Source of the DNA: Halogeometricum sp. S3BR5-2
Lineage (GTDB): Archaea > Halobacteriota > Halobacteria > Halobacteriales > Haloferacaceae
Reading direction: 5' to 3'
Assembly: GCF_031624635.1 (NCBI RefSeq)
Contig: NZ_JAMQOQ010000002.1
Span: 558,001-622,000 of the forward strand
DNA: 64,000 nt
Part shown: positions 8,386 to 15,915 of the stretch, in pieces
How the letters are laid out: each line of letters opens with the position of its first letter
Numbering within the stretch: the stretch's first letter is position 1
Position numbers and translations under genes: made by a program
Notes under the pieces: generated by a model
The model's input: the letters and a program-made list of their open reading frames with translations, nothing else
What the model was told of the DNA's origin: nothing
The model's database searches: none

Positions 8386-8420
8386 CCTTATCAATCGACC
8401 TCGCGTTACGATTTATTGTA
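8386..8420 (+). promoter_or_regulatory. TATA-like elements upstream of first tRNA-Gly
   Basis: CTTATCAA at 8387 and GATTTATTG near 8410 are the AT-rich stretches before the tRNA. The CTTAT element is about 50 bases upstream. A similar CTTATTTG is about 55 bases before the second copy, so this element is the better promoter candidate. Confidence 0.4.
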
Positions 8421-8437
8421 GTCGCACGCCGCGACGG

Positions 8438-8508
8438 GCGCTGGTAGTGTAGTGGTATCACGTGACCTTGCCATGGTCACAACCTGGGTTCAAATCCCAG
8501 CCAGCGCA
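8438..8508 (+). tRNA. tRNA-Gly (anticodon GCC), copy 1
   Basis: The 71-base sequence folds into a full cloverleaf. The acceptor stem GCGCTGG (8438-8444) pairs with CCAGCGC (8501-8507), with discriminator A at 8508. The anticodon stem TGACC/GGTCA encloses the loop TTGCCAT, giving anticodon GCC at 8470-8472. The T arm is CTGGG-TTCAAAT-CCCAG. No CCA is encoded and no intron is seen. Confidence 0.96.
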
Positions 8509-8750
8509 CTTCTCTGCAACTCATCCTTCGAGCGCCGAGTCTCGTCTCGGCGCGGTACTCGTGAGTGGCAACGTGTCTACGCGCCCGCGCACGCGAAGAT
8601 AAAACACCTGGCTCCAACGACGACGGTGTTCACGTCGACTGCCTGTCGTTTGCAGTATCTGTTTCGCATACGCACGCGAGGAGACGAGCCGTGTCTTATT
8701 TGTACTGCCCTCGCGTTCGTTGGAGTGACGCGGGAGCGACCCGCCGGCAC
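8509..8750. other. spacer between the two tRNA-Gly genes
   Basis: This stretch of 242 bases holds no credible gene. It has lower GC than its surroundings (for example GAAGATAAAACACC near 8598). About 40 bases of the sequence following copy 1 (CTTCTCTGC, then CTTCGAGCGCC) recur after copy 2. A TATA-like CTTATTTGTA at 8695-8704 probably drives copy 2. Confidence 0.6.
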
Positions 8751-8821
8751 GCGCTGGTAGTGTAGTGGTATCACGTGACCTTGCCATGGTCACAACCTGG
8801 GTTCAAATCCCAGCCGGCGCA
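8751..8821 (+). tRNA. tRNA-Gly (anticodon GCC), copy 2
   Basis: This copy differs from copy 1 by a single base near the 3' end. Acceptor strand GCGCTGG pairs with CCGGCGC, turning one pair into a T-G wobble. All other parts, including anticodon GCC in loop TTGCCAT, are the same. The downstream flank is also similar to that of copy 1, pointing to a local duplication. Confidence 0.95.
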
Positions 8822-9194
8822 CTTCTCTGCGACTCTTCCCCCTTCGAGCGCCAAGTCTGTCTCGACTCGACGGACAGTCGCGAGGCGGTCAGGTAGCGAT
8901 ACGCTGGCGGAGGGCGACACCGTGATGGTTCACCACACGCTCACCGGAACGCACGAGTGTTCTTCGGTCGGGTTCCGCCGACGACCGCACCGCCGAGAAG
9001 CGCGCGTTCGTCGGCACGGCGACGCTCCGCCGGTAACTCGTCTTCGGGTTCTCGACGGCCCTCCGCACCGACCCCGACTCGCGCCGCGGGCGATACGCGA
9101 CCGACGCCGAACCGCACCGGCGCGACCCGCTTCCGCCACAACGAAGTTGAATCCGGCTCCGCAACGTCGCGGTGAGGAGTTGGTGACGACGACA
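8822..9194. other. gene-free stretch upstream of the YrhK-like gene
   Basis: About 370 bases in which open frames exist on both strands but none has a plausible start signal, a recognisable product or neighbour-like amino acid composition (they are Arg/Pro-rich shadows of GC-rich DNA). The first 45 bases are the duplicated tRNA flank. Confidence 0.5.
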
Positions 9195-9413
9195 ATGCTC
9201 ACGGACGCGTTGAAAACGCTTTTTCACGACTACGAATGGGTCCACCTCGGCCTCGGGCTGATCGGAAACGTGCTGTTCTTCGTCGGGAGCGTGTTCTTCC
9301 TGTACGAACCGCTGAAGCGCCTCGGCATCTACGCCTTCATCGTCGGGTCGTTCCTGATGCTGGTCGGGTCGGTCGGACAGGCCGTGGTGAGGTACGAATC
9401 GAACGACCCCTGA
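9195..9413 (+). CDS. small YrhK-like membrane protein
   Basis: The 72-residue product has a short amphipathic start (MLTDALKTLFHDYEWVHLGL) followed by two hydrophobic segments: LIGNVLFFVGSVFFLYEPL (about 21-39) and FIVGSFLMLVGSVGQAVV (about 47-64). The pattern of a Trp-His near the first helix, the GN.LFF.GS.FFL signature and a second helix starting with GS matches the YrhK-like domain. The role of that domain is unknown. ATG at 9195 was chosen because the upstream in-frame extension is Arg-rich and lacks hydrophobic features. Confidence 0.72.
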   Translation: MLTDALKTLFHDYEWVHLGLGLIGNVLFFVGSVFFLYEPLKRLGIYAFIVGSFLMLVGSVGQAVVRYESNDP

Positions 9414-9568
9414 GCGGTCGCTCGCGGACGGACGCTCTCACCTCTTCCATCGAAGCGTCGGCCGGCGACGCCGACGGTAGCTCTCGGCGGATTCCTCGAG
9501 ACTCGGAGCGTCGCCTCCGACAGGGCGGGTCCGGCGGGTCGGTCTCGACGCCGGATATCGCCGTTTCG

Positions 9569-9811
9569 CTACTCCCCGTCGTCGATGGCCAGCCCGAGCG
9601 TCCCCGCCGTCTCCACGCGCGTCAGTCCGTCCGTCTCGCAGAGTGCGTCGACGTTCGGTTCGGGAACCGAGACGAGCAGCGACCCGAGTTGCAGTTCGCG
9701 CTCGACGGTTCCGTCTACGTCGTCGAGCGCCGCCTCGAAGTCCGAGCGCTCGGCGCCGTCGAGTTCGACGACGAGGGCGGCCGTCTCGCCTTCGAGGGGG
9801 TCCTCGCGCAT
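9569..9811 (-). CDS. small hypothetical protein
   Basis: This is an acidic protein of about 80 residues with the order MREDPLEGETAALVVELDGA, then FEAALDDVDGTVERELQLGS, then VSVPEPNVDALCETDGLTRV. The alternation resembles the ferredoxin-like fold of short propeptide/inhibitor I9-like domains, but this is only a visual impression. An upstream ATG (9838) would add nine residues. A weak TATA-like GTGTATC lies near position -25 of the chosen start. The minus-strand neighbour 9884-10225 is 72 bases upstream. Confidence 0.5.
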   Translation of the reverse strand: MREDPLEGETAALVVELDGAERSDFEAALDDVDGTVERELQLGSLLVSVPEPNVDALCETDGLTRVETAGTLGLAIDDGE

Positions 9812-9883
9812 CCGTCGGACCGGGTGGGAGAGATACACACCGCTCGTTCGCTCGTCCTCGGAGAAAACCGTTCGCGTTCCGCG

Positions 9884-10225
9884 TCAGTCTTCGACCCGGT
9901 ACGCGAGCGACTCGCGGCCGGCCGAGCAGTCGGGACAGTACGTCGGGAGCGCCGTCAGCGGCCCCGTCTCGCCGCAGTCCAAGCAGGACCAGACGAGGTA
10001 CGACTCGCCGAAGTACCCGTCCGCGAGGCGTCGGTTCGGGAGGGTGACGCGGGGAAGGGCGGCCCGCGAGGCGGTCGTAGCGCTGGTCTCGGGGGTCCCG
10101 GCGGTCGGGTCCGCGTCCCGGACGGTCGGGTCGGGGTCGACGACGGCGAGTCGGAGGGGGGCCGTCGCGGGGGCGTGCGCCGAGGTGTCGGTCGTTCGTT
10201 GCGTCGCGCGTGTTCGTGCTGCCAT
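9884..10225 (-). CDS. zinc-ribbon (rubredoxin-like) hypothetical protein
   Basis: The 113-residue product has a disordered Thr/Ala/Pro-rich first half and a C-terminal zinc ribbon: WSCLDCGETGPLTALPTYCP (about 79-98) followed by DCSAGRESLAYRV. The pair of CxxC knuckles (CLDC and CPDC) is separated by about 13 residues. Such proteins are common in haloarchaea and have no known role. The start is supported by a preceding basic stretch typical of these proteins, but could be internal. Confidence 0.65.
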   Translation of the reverse strand: MAARTRATQRTTDTSAHAPATAPLRLAVVDPDPTVRDADPTAGTPETSATTASRAALPRVTLPNRRLADGYFGESYLVWSCLDCGETGPLTALPTYCPDCSAGRESLAYRVED

Positions 10226-10268
10226 GCGGAATGTACGCCCGCTGAGAGCTTAACCTCGCTAGGAGCGG

Positions 10269-11342
10269 TCACTCCTCGGCGGGCGACCACCGGAGTTCGA
10301 CGGTCACCGCACCGCCCGGCAGGAGGCGGAGCGAGTCGGTGTCGGTGACGACTTCGTCGGGGACGGGAACGGCTATCTCCTCGTCGTCGACGACGACGAC
10401 CACCTCCTCGGCGTCGTGGAGGCGCTTGTCCAACTGCTCGATTGCGTCGACGAGTTCCTCGCGGGAGACGGTCCGCCCGTGCCGCTTCGCCTCGGGCGGG
10501 ATACCCCCGAAGACGGGTTCGATGTTCACGTCGCTGCTGCGGTTCGAGAGGACGGCGTTGACGGCGGCGCCGAGGAGGACGACGAGGCCGCTGAAGTACA
10601 GCCACGTCAGGAGGACGAGCACGCCCGCGACGACGCTGCTGTCGGGCGAAGTGCTGGAGTAGGAGGTGTACAGGTCGAACAGCGACTCGAAGACGGTGAG
10701 ACCGACCGCGGCGGTGAACGTCCCCGGGAGGATTTCCGCGACGCCCACGTCCGTGTCGGGGAAGACGTAGTACATCGGGAACAGCGCGAGCGCTAGTCCG
10801 CCGACCAGGAACGCGCGGCCGACGACCCATCCGAGCATCGGCGAGGAGACGGAGCCGACCACGTCGTGGACGACGGACCCGACGACGAGGACGACGCCGA
10901 ACGTCCCGAGGACGAGGACGCTGTCGCGGAGTTGGTCGGCGAGCGTGTTCGACGCCTCGGACTCGTAGATGTCCGAGAAGGCGGTGTCGAGGCCGCGGAA
11001 GATACGCAGCGTCCCCCACAGGAGGACGGCGCCCCCGAACAGCGAGACGCCGGTCGACTGGCTGGACCGCGTCATCTCCGCGAAGAACTCCTCGCGCGTC
11101 CCCTCGGTGAGGACGACGCCCGCGAGCGTCCGCACGCTCTCGTCCAACGCCTGATTCCCCGTCGCCGCGGCCAGCGCCAGGAGGAGCAAGAACAGCGGAA
11201 GGAGAGAGACGAACGCGTGGTAGGCGATGCTGCCCGCCATGAACGTGAGTTTCTCGGCCCGCACTTCGTGGACCAACGCCCGGAGGAGCGTGACGGTCCG
11301 CCCGACGTACGGCGCGTCGGTCAACGACTGTCGCAAGTTCAT
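10269..11342 (-). CDS. YihY/BrkB family membrane protein
   Basis: The 357-residue protein belongs to the YihY (formerly RNase BN/BrkB) integral membrane family. Key features are KLTFMAGSIAYHAFVSLLPL (about 36-55) in the first membrane helix, FGGAVLLWGTLRIFRGLDTA and the last helices with GVLVLLTWLYFSGLVVLLGA (about 237-256). Six hydrophobic segments can be counted. A soluble C-terminal tail of about 90 residues (charged, with DDEEIAVPVPDE) follows. The biochemical role of the family is unsettled; transport or envelope functions have been proposed. Confidence 0.85.
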   Translation of the reverse strand: MNLRQSLTDAPYVGRTVTLLRALVHEVRAEKLTFMAGSIAYHAFVSLLPLFLLLLALAAATGNQALDESVRTLAGVVLTEGTREEFFAEMTRSSQSTGVSLFGGAVLLWGTLRIFRGLDTAFSDIYESEASNTLADQLRDSVLVLGTFGVVLVVGSVVHDVVGSVSSPMLGWVVGRAFLVGGLALALFPMYYVFPDTDVGVAEILPGTFTAAVGLTVFESLFDLYTSYSSTSPDSSVVAGVLVLLTWLYFSGLVVLLGAAVNAVLSNRSSDVNIEPVFGGIPPEAKRHGRTVSREELVDAIEQLDKRLHDAEEVVVVVDDEEIAVPVPDEVVTDTDSLRLLPGGAVTVELRWSPAEE

Positions 11343-11425
11343 GTGAGTGGAACTATCCGTCCGAGAGAAAAACGCTGACGGCGTCCGGGCGTACCGTTTT
11401 GTCCCGCGGGCGCGACGGGACGCGT

Positions 11426-11743
11426 ATGACAGTCATCGCGCTTCTGAGCGTCGCGCCCGTCGTCGAGGACAGCATGTCCGGCGAGGTGGCGAAGGCCGTC
11501 GCCGCACTGGACGACTTCGACGTCTCCTACGAGACGAACCCGATGGGGACGGTGATCGAAGCCGAGGACATCGACACCCTGCTGGACGCCGTCGGCGCGG
11601 CGCACAAGGCCGTCGACGGCGACCGGGTGAGCACGTTTCTGAAGATAGACGACAAGCGGACCTCCCGGCAGACGGCCCGGGACAAAGTGGACGCAGTGGA
11701 GGAGCACCTCGGACGGGAGGCGAGGAGAGAGCGCGAGGAGTGA
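11426..11743 (+). CDS. MTH1187/YqgV-type thiamine-binding protein
   Basis: The 105-residue product matches the small ferredoxin-fold family MTH1187/DUF77. It starts MTVIALLSVAPVVEDSMSGE and has VAALDDFDVSYETNPMGTVI and a conserved helix with LLDAVGAAHKAV. Members have been crystallised as oligomers and are annotated as thiamine-binding or salvage related. ATG at 11426 puts the family N-terminus at residue 1; the longer frame adds a non-conserved basic leader. It is divergent from the YihY gene and upstream of mch. Confidence 0.8.
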   Translation: MTVIALLSVAPVVEDSMSGEVAKAVAALDDFDVSYETNPMGTVIEAEDIDTLLDAVGAAHKAVDGDRVSTFLKIDDKRTSRQTARDKVDAVEEHLGREARREREE

Positions 11744-11815
11744 GACGAGACGCGCCCGCCGGCCCGGTGCTCTCCGACTGCCAACGTCTTTAGGAGGTCA
11801 CGACCAACCGACCCC

Positions 11816-12760
11816 ATGGACTCCATCAATCGCATGGCCATCGAACTCGTCGACGAGGCCATCGACTTCGCCGACGAACTGCGGGTGGACGTGTACGAAC
11901 TCGACTCGGGGGCGACGGTGCTGGACTTCGGCGTCGACGCCGAGGGCGGCATCGAGGCGGGGATGCTCCTCGCGGAGGTAGAGACGGCCGGCCTCGCCAC
12001 GATTCAGGCGGCGATGGACGACGTGGCGGGCGCCCCGACCCCCCGCATCGAACTCCAGACGGACCACCCCGCCCTCGCCCTCCTCTGCTCGCAGAAGGCC
12101 GGGTGGGAACTCGAGTTCGACGACCCGCCGTTCGAGGGCCTCGGCTCCGGCCCCGCCCGCGCCCTCGTCGCCGAGGAGGACGAGTTCCACGCCGTGGAGT
12201 ACTTCGACGAGTTCGACCTCACGGTCCTCGGCGTCGAGAGCATCGACCTCCCGGGCGACCGGGTGGCCGAACACGTCGCCGACATGGCCGGCATCGAACC
12301 CAGCGGCGTCTTCCTGCCGACGTACGCGACGGGGTCGCTCGTCGGAAGCGTGACGACGGCCGCGCGGGTGTGCGAACTCGCCATGTTCCGCCTCTTCGAA
12401 CTCGACTACGACCCGCGGAACGTCGTCTCGGCGTTCGGCTCCGCCCCCCTCGCACCCGTCAGCTACGACGAGGGCGTCGCCATGGGCCGGACGAACGACG
12501 CCCTCGCCTACGGCGGCGAGGCGCACCTCACCGTCACCGAGGACTCCGACGTGTTCGACCGGGTGGCCTCGACGGCCGCCGACGAGTACGGCGTCCCGTT
12601 CCAGCAGATATTCGAGGAGGCGGGCTGGGACTTCTACGACATCCCCGAGACGGTGTTCGCCCCCGCGAAGGTCACCGTCGACGTGGTGAACGGGCCGACG
12701 TACGTCCACGGCGAGACGGACGAGGAGCTGCTGGCGGAGTCGTTCGACATCCGGTCGTGA
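11816..12760 (+). CDS. mch: Methenyltetrahydromethanopterin cyclohydrolase
   Basis: Mch interconverts N5,N10-methenyl- and N5-formyl-tetrahydromethanopterin, a one-carbon step best known from methanogens and retained in haloarchaea. The 314-residue protein is full length. It contains LLAEVETAGLATIQAAMDDV, the glycine-rich SGPARALVAEE-type segment (about 113-122) and FLPTYATGSLVGSVTTAARV (about 164-183). TGSLVGS and the YGGEAHLTV segment are typical of the family. Haloarchaea lack methanogenesis, so the enzyme probably serves one-carbon metabolism with a pterin or folate. The stop overlaps the next gene's GTG start. Confidence 0.93.
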   Translation: MDSINRMAIELVDEAIDFADELRVDVYELDSGATVLDFGVDAEGGIEAGMLLAEVETAGLATIQAAMDDVAGAPTPRIELQTDHPALALLCSQKAGWELEFDDPPFEGLGSGPARALVAEEDEFHAVEYFDEFDLTVLGVESIDLPGDRVAEHVADMAGIEPSGVFLPTYATGSLVGSVTTAARVCELAMFRLFELDYDPRNVVSAFGSAPLAPVSYDEGVAMGRTNDALAYGGEAHLTVTEDSDVFDRVASTAADEYGVPFQQIFEEAGWDFYDIPETVFAPAKVTVDVVNGPTYVHGETDEELLAESFDIRS

Positions 12761-13239
12761 AGTTCAAACTCGTCCCCGAACCTCCGGACGAACTCGATTT
12801 CGTCGCGGACGCTCAGCGCGCCGTCCCCCTCGTTCCGGGGTCGGAGGACGACTGCTGCGCTCGGCTGATGCGGCGGCTGGACCTCCCGAGCCGAGACGTG
12901 GCGCGGACGTGGCTCACCTTCCTCCGGGCCGTGGAGTTGGCCGAGGAGACGGCGGACGGGAGCTTCGTCCGCCTGCAACGGGAGCCGACGCACCTCCGCG
13001 AAGCCTTCGAGCGACGCGTGTACGGCGCGAGCGACGCGCTCGACGCGCTCTCGGACGAACCGAAGACGGTCGCGGACGTGTTCGAGGGGTTCGACGAGCG
13101 AGTGCCGGCCTGGGAGCGACACCGGGCCGTCGAGAACTGGCGGGATATCTGGACCGAGCGGGTCGGGCGGATACTCGACTGGCTGGTCCTCTTGGACCTG
13201 GCGGAGCGACGCGACGGCGGCTACGTCGCCGCCGGATAG
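12757..13239 (+). CDS. hypothetical helical protein coupled to mch
   Basis: The GTG start overlaps the mch stop (GTGA), so the two are translationally coupled. The 160-residue product starts MKFKLVPEPPDELDFVADAQ, then has a conserved-looking double Cys (DDCCARLMRRLDLPSRDVAR). It continues with helix-rich text including TWLTFLRAVELAEETADGSF and ends with a winged-helix-like piece (ILDWLVLLDLAERRDGGYVA). It looks like a predicted DNA-binding or scaffold protein, but no family is recognised with confidence. The strict coupling suggests a role near one-carbon metabolism or just co-regulation. Confidence 0.75.
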   Translation: MKFKLVPEPPDELDFVADAQRAVPLVPGSEDDCCARLMRRLDLPSRDVARTWLTFLRAVELAEETADGSFVRLQREPTHLREAFERRVYGASDALDALSDEPKTVADVFEGFDERVPAWERHRAVENWRDIWTERVGRILDWLVLLDLAERRDGGYVAAG

Positions 13240-13257
13240 CGAATCGACCGCTCCTCG

Positions 13258-14556
13258 CTACGCGCTGCTCGCCGGCCCCGACGGTCCCTCGTTCTCCTCC
13301 GATTCGCCCTCGCCGCTCCGCTCGCGCAACCGCCGCATCCGCTCGGGAATCGGCGGGTGCGAGTAGTGGAACGCCGCGTACCACGGGTGCGGGAACGGAT
13401 TACTCAGGTTCTCGCCCGCCAGCGTCGCCAGCGCCCGCGTCATCGACTCGGATTCGCCCATCACCCGCGCGGCGAAGTCGTCGGCCTCCCGTTCGTGCGC
13501 CAGCGACAGTCGGTTCGTCAGCGGCGAGACGAGCGAGAACAGCGGTCCGACGTAGAGCAGACCGACGGCCAGCGCGGCGTAGGTCACCTCGGGTAGACCG
13601 AACGCCGCGTACACCCACTGCGAGGTGGTCACCCACCAGAGGAACGCGAACGCGAGTCCCGTCTGCGCCGCCGAGGCGCCGAGTTGCTTCCAGATGTGCC
13701 CGCGCTTCCAGTGGGCGAGTTCGTGCGCCAGCACCGCCTGCACGGAGTCGCGGTCCATCTGCTCGACCAGCGTGTCGAACAGCACCACCCGCTTCGTCCG
13801 CCCGAAGCCGACGAAGTAGGCGTTCGAGTGCGAGGAGCGGCGGCTGGCGTCCATCTCGTACACCTGCTCGCACTCGAAGCCGGCGCGGTCGAACACGTCG
13901 TCGACGGCGTCTCGGAGCGGCCCCGACTCTATCGGCTCGAAGTCGTTGAACAGGGGGGCGACGAACCGCGGGTAGACCACCATCATCAGGAGCGAGAAGC
14001 CGACGACGACGGCCCACCCGGCGACGGGCCACAGCGTCGGCAGGCGGTCGACGACGAACAGGACGACGCCGCCGAGGGCGGCCGCGAGGGCGGCCGAGAG
14101 GACGACGCCGACGAGGAAGTCGCGGAGCCACAGCCGAGGCGTCTGATTGTTGAACCCGAAGCGCTCCTCGAGGACGAACGTCTCGTAGAGGTCGAACGGC
14201 GCGCCGAACAGGCGCGCGAGGACGCCGGCGGCGACGAGGAGGGCGACGCCCTGCGCGACGGGCGGAAGACCCGTCTCGGCGAGCGCTGCGACGACGTCGC
14301 CGAACAGGCCGGAGACGACGACGGCGAGAACGGCGACGACGCCGAGCCACGACTGCAGTCTGGAGACCACCGTCTTCGAGCGCTGGTAGGCCAGCATCCG
14401 CTCGGGGTCGTCTACGCCGAGCGTCTCGCGCACCCACGAGGCGGACTCGCGGACCGCGCGAGCGCCGTGTCTGAGGTTCAACGCGTCCAGCGCGGTGAAG
14501 AGGACCTGCGTCCCGACGAGGAGGGCGACCAGCGAGAGCGCCGCTTGCGACACCAT
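13258..14556 (-). CDS. M48 family metalloprotease (Ste24-like)
   Basis: A 432-residue integral membrane zinc protease of the CAAX/Ste24-HtpX group. The zinc motif HELAH lies at residues 278-282, with EREADDFAAR (about 363) supplying the third ligand. Several hydrophobic segments precede it (first at 1-22, then about 70-115 and 150-200), and a further pair follows the active site. The NQTPRLWLRDF segment near residue 137 is typical of Ste24 homologues. Archaea lack classical CAAX prenylation of Ras-type proteins, so the substrate is unknown; quality control of membrane proteins is plausible. Confidence 0.88.
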   Translation of the reverse strand: MVSQAALSLVALLVGTQVLFTALDALNLRHGARAVRESASWVRETLGVDDPERMLAYQRSKTVVSRLQSWLGVVAVLAVVVSGLFGDVVAALAETGLPPVAQGVALLVAAGVLARLFGAPFDLYETFVLEERFGFNNQTPRLWLRDFLVGVVLSAALAAALGGVVLFVVDRLPTLWPVAGWAVVVGFSLLMMVVYPRFVAPLFNDFEPIESGPLRDAVDDVFDRAGFECEQVYEMDASRRSSHSNAYFVGFGRTKRVVLFDTLVEQMDRDSVQAVLAHELAHWKRGHIWKQLGASAAQTGLAFAFLWWVTTSQWVYAAFGLPEVTYAALAVGLLYVGPLFSLVSPLTNRLSLAHEREADDFAARVMGESESMTRALATLAGENLSNPFPHPWYAAFHYSHPPIPERMRRLRERSGEGESEENEGPSGPASSA

Positions 14557-14634
14557 GCCACGAGAGTGGGCGCGACGACGGTTAAGCGCCCCGTCGCGGC
14601 GACGCCCGACTACCGACGCGGTTCGCCGTCCGAA

Positions 14635-15810
14635 CTACTCCCGCCGCCGTGGGGTGACGCCCGCCCGCGGTAACGCGGCCGACCCGGCGGACTGAGACGG
14701 CCCGTCCGCGTCGACTCGCTCGAAGGTGACGCGTCCCTCCGGGAGGGACGCCTCCGTCACCTCGTAGCCGGCGCGGAGCCACGCGCTCGCGTGGGGGTGC
14801 GACGCCTCGTCGTTCGTCCACCAACGGCGCCACCGGCGCGCCTCCGTCGGCAACCGCGCTTCGATGACGACCTCCAACTCGGCGAACGAGCGCTCCACCC
14901 GGTCGCGCTCGTGTTCGACGAGGTAGTCGTACAGCGCCGCGAACTCGCCCGCCGGACGGTCGGTCGAGGGCGTCGCGCTCCGGCCGTCTCGCGGGCGCTC
15001 CGGTTCGACCGGTTTCGGCTCGAACCCCTCCGCCGTCAGTTCGCTCGGGTCGGGCGTCGCCGAATCGGACTCGTCCCGTTCGGACTGCTCGGACCCGGAC
15101 CGCTCCGTCTCGAACCACGCCTCGTCGGGGTCGCTCGCCGAGTCCCCGCCGGCCGACCGCGCGGCCCCCGACGGTTCGATTGGGTCGGGTTCGGCGTCCC
15201 CGTCGTCGGGGACGGGGGCGCCCCCCGCTCCCGCCTCGGATTTCGATTCGGCCTCGGTCGCCCTCGCCTCCGGTTCGGGGGGTTCTCTTTCTCCCTCTCC
15301 GTCCGCTCGGTCGCCGTCCCCGCCGGTCCGGTTCCACGCGGGGTTCAGCGCCGTCACGAGGTCGTCTTTGATGATGCGTCGGAGCGCGCGGTTCTCCTCG
15401 TCGCTCCCGGCGAAGTCGTCCGTCGCGTGGAGGTGCACGGACACTCGCTCGCCCGCCCGGACGGCGTGGAAGATGGCCGTGTTCAGCCGGCAGTTCGTCC
15501 CGCCGCCGCCCTCGAAGCAGTCGGCGGGCGAGATGGTCCCGTACCCGTTGGCGAACTTCGCGTAGAGGTCCTGCGTCTCGCCCACGTACGTCACCTCGTC
15601 CTCGACGGCGAGGACGTACACGCCCGGTCGGTGGGTCCCCTCGTCGGGGACGCCGAACGCGCAGAACGGCCCCCAGCCGTGGTCGTGAACCGCCTTCTCG
15701 TCTCGCTTCGCGTACTCGGGTTGCGGGACGACCACCTTCGGGACTCCCGCGTCGGTCCGGTCGGGGTCGATGTCGCAGACCCGCCCGAACTCGTACCCAC
15801 TCAGTTCCAT
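14635..15810 (-). CDS. GIY-YIG nuclease fused to a C-terminal WW-containing domain
   Basis: The 391-residue protein has three parts. Residues 60-160 form a GIY-YIG nuclease domain: GVYVLAVEDEVTYVGETQDL, with GVY at 63-65, YVG at 75-77, and an acidic residue at 139. Residues about 165-280 are an acidic, Pro/Glu/Asp-rich linker. Residues about 291-367 form a compact domain with LYDYLVEHERDRVERSFAEL and ARRWRRWWTNDEASHPHASA. That pattern resembles the DUF7662-like domain often found in restriction-associated proteins. The whole could be a repair or defence nuclease. Substrate and partner are not known from sequence. Confidence 0.78.
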   Translation of the reverse strand: MELSGYEFGRVCDIDPDRTDAGVPKVVVPQPEYAKRDEKAVHDHGWGPFCAFGVPDEGTHRPGVYVLAVEDEVTYVGETQDLYAKFANGYGTISPADCFEGGGGTNCRLNTAIFHAVRAGERVSVHLHATDDFAGSDEENRALRRIIKDDLVTALNPAWNRTGGDGDRADGEGEREPPEPEARATEAESKSEAGAGGAPVPDDGDAEPDPIEPSGAARSAGGDSASDPDEAWFETERSGSEQSERDESDSATPDPSELTAEGFEPKPVEPERPRDGRSATPSTDRPAGEFAALYDYLVEHERDRVERSFAELEVVIEARLPTEARRWRRWWTNDEASHPHASAWLRAGYEVTEASLPEGRVTFERVDADGPSQSAGSAALPRAGVTPRRRE

Positions 15811-15864
15811 GGGAGCCGTCTCGGCGGCAGCGACAAAAGCTTTCAGAAAAGATTACAGTCTCTG

Positions 15865-15873
15865 ATAATTAAG
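15865..15873 (-). promoter_or_regulatory. likely promoter of the GIY-YIG gene
   Basis: An AT-rich block around ATAATTAAG reads CTTAATTAT on the minus strand, 55 bases before the start. It stands out from GC-rich surroundings. It would leave a leader of about 25-30 bases. Confidence 0.45.
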
Positions 15874-15915
15874 AGTATGCGAATCGGGAGGGTTCCGGAG
15901 CCGTCCGTCGGGTTC

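Noticed and set aside
8941-9195. A minus-strand frame of 84 codons between the tRNA and the YrhK-like gene.
   Set aside because: Arg/Ala-rich, no start signal and no family pattern.
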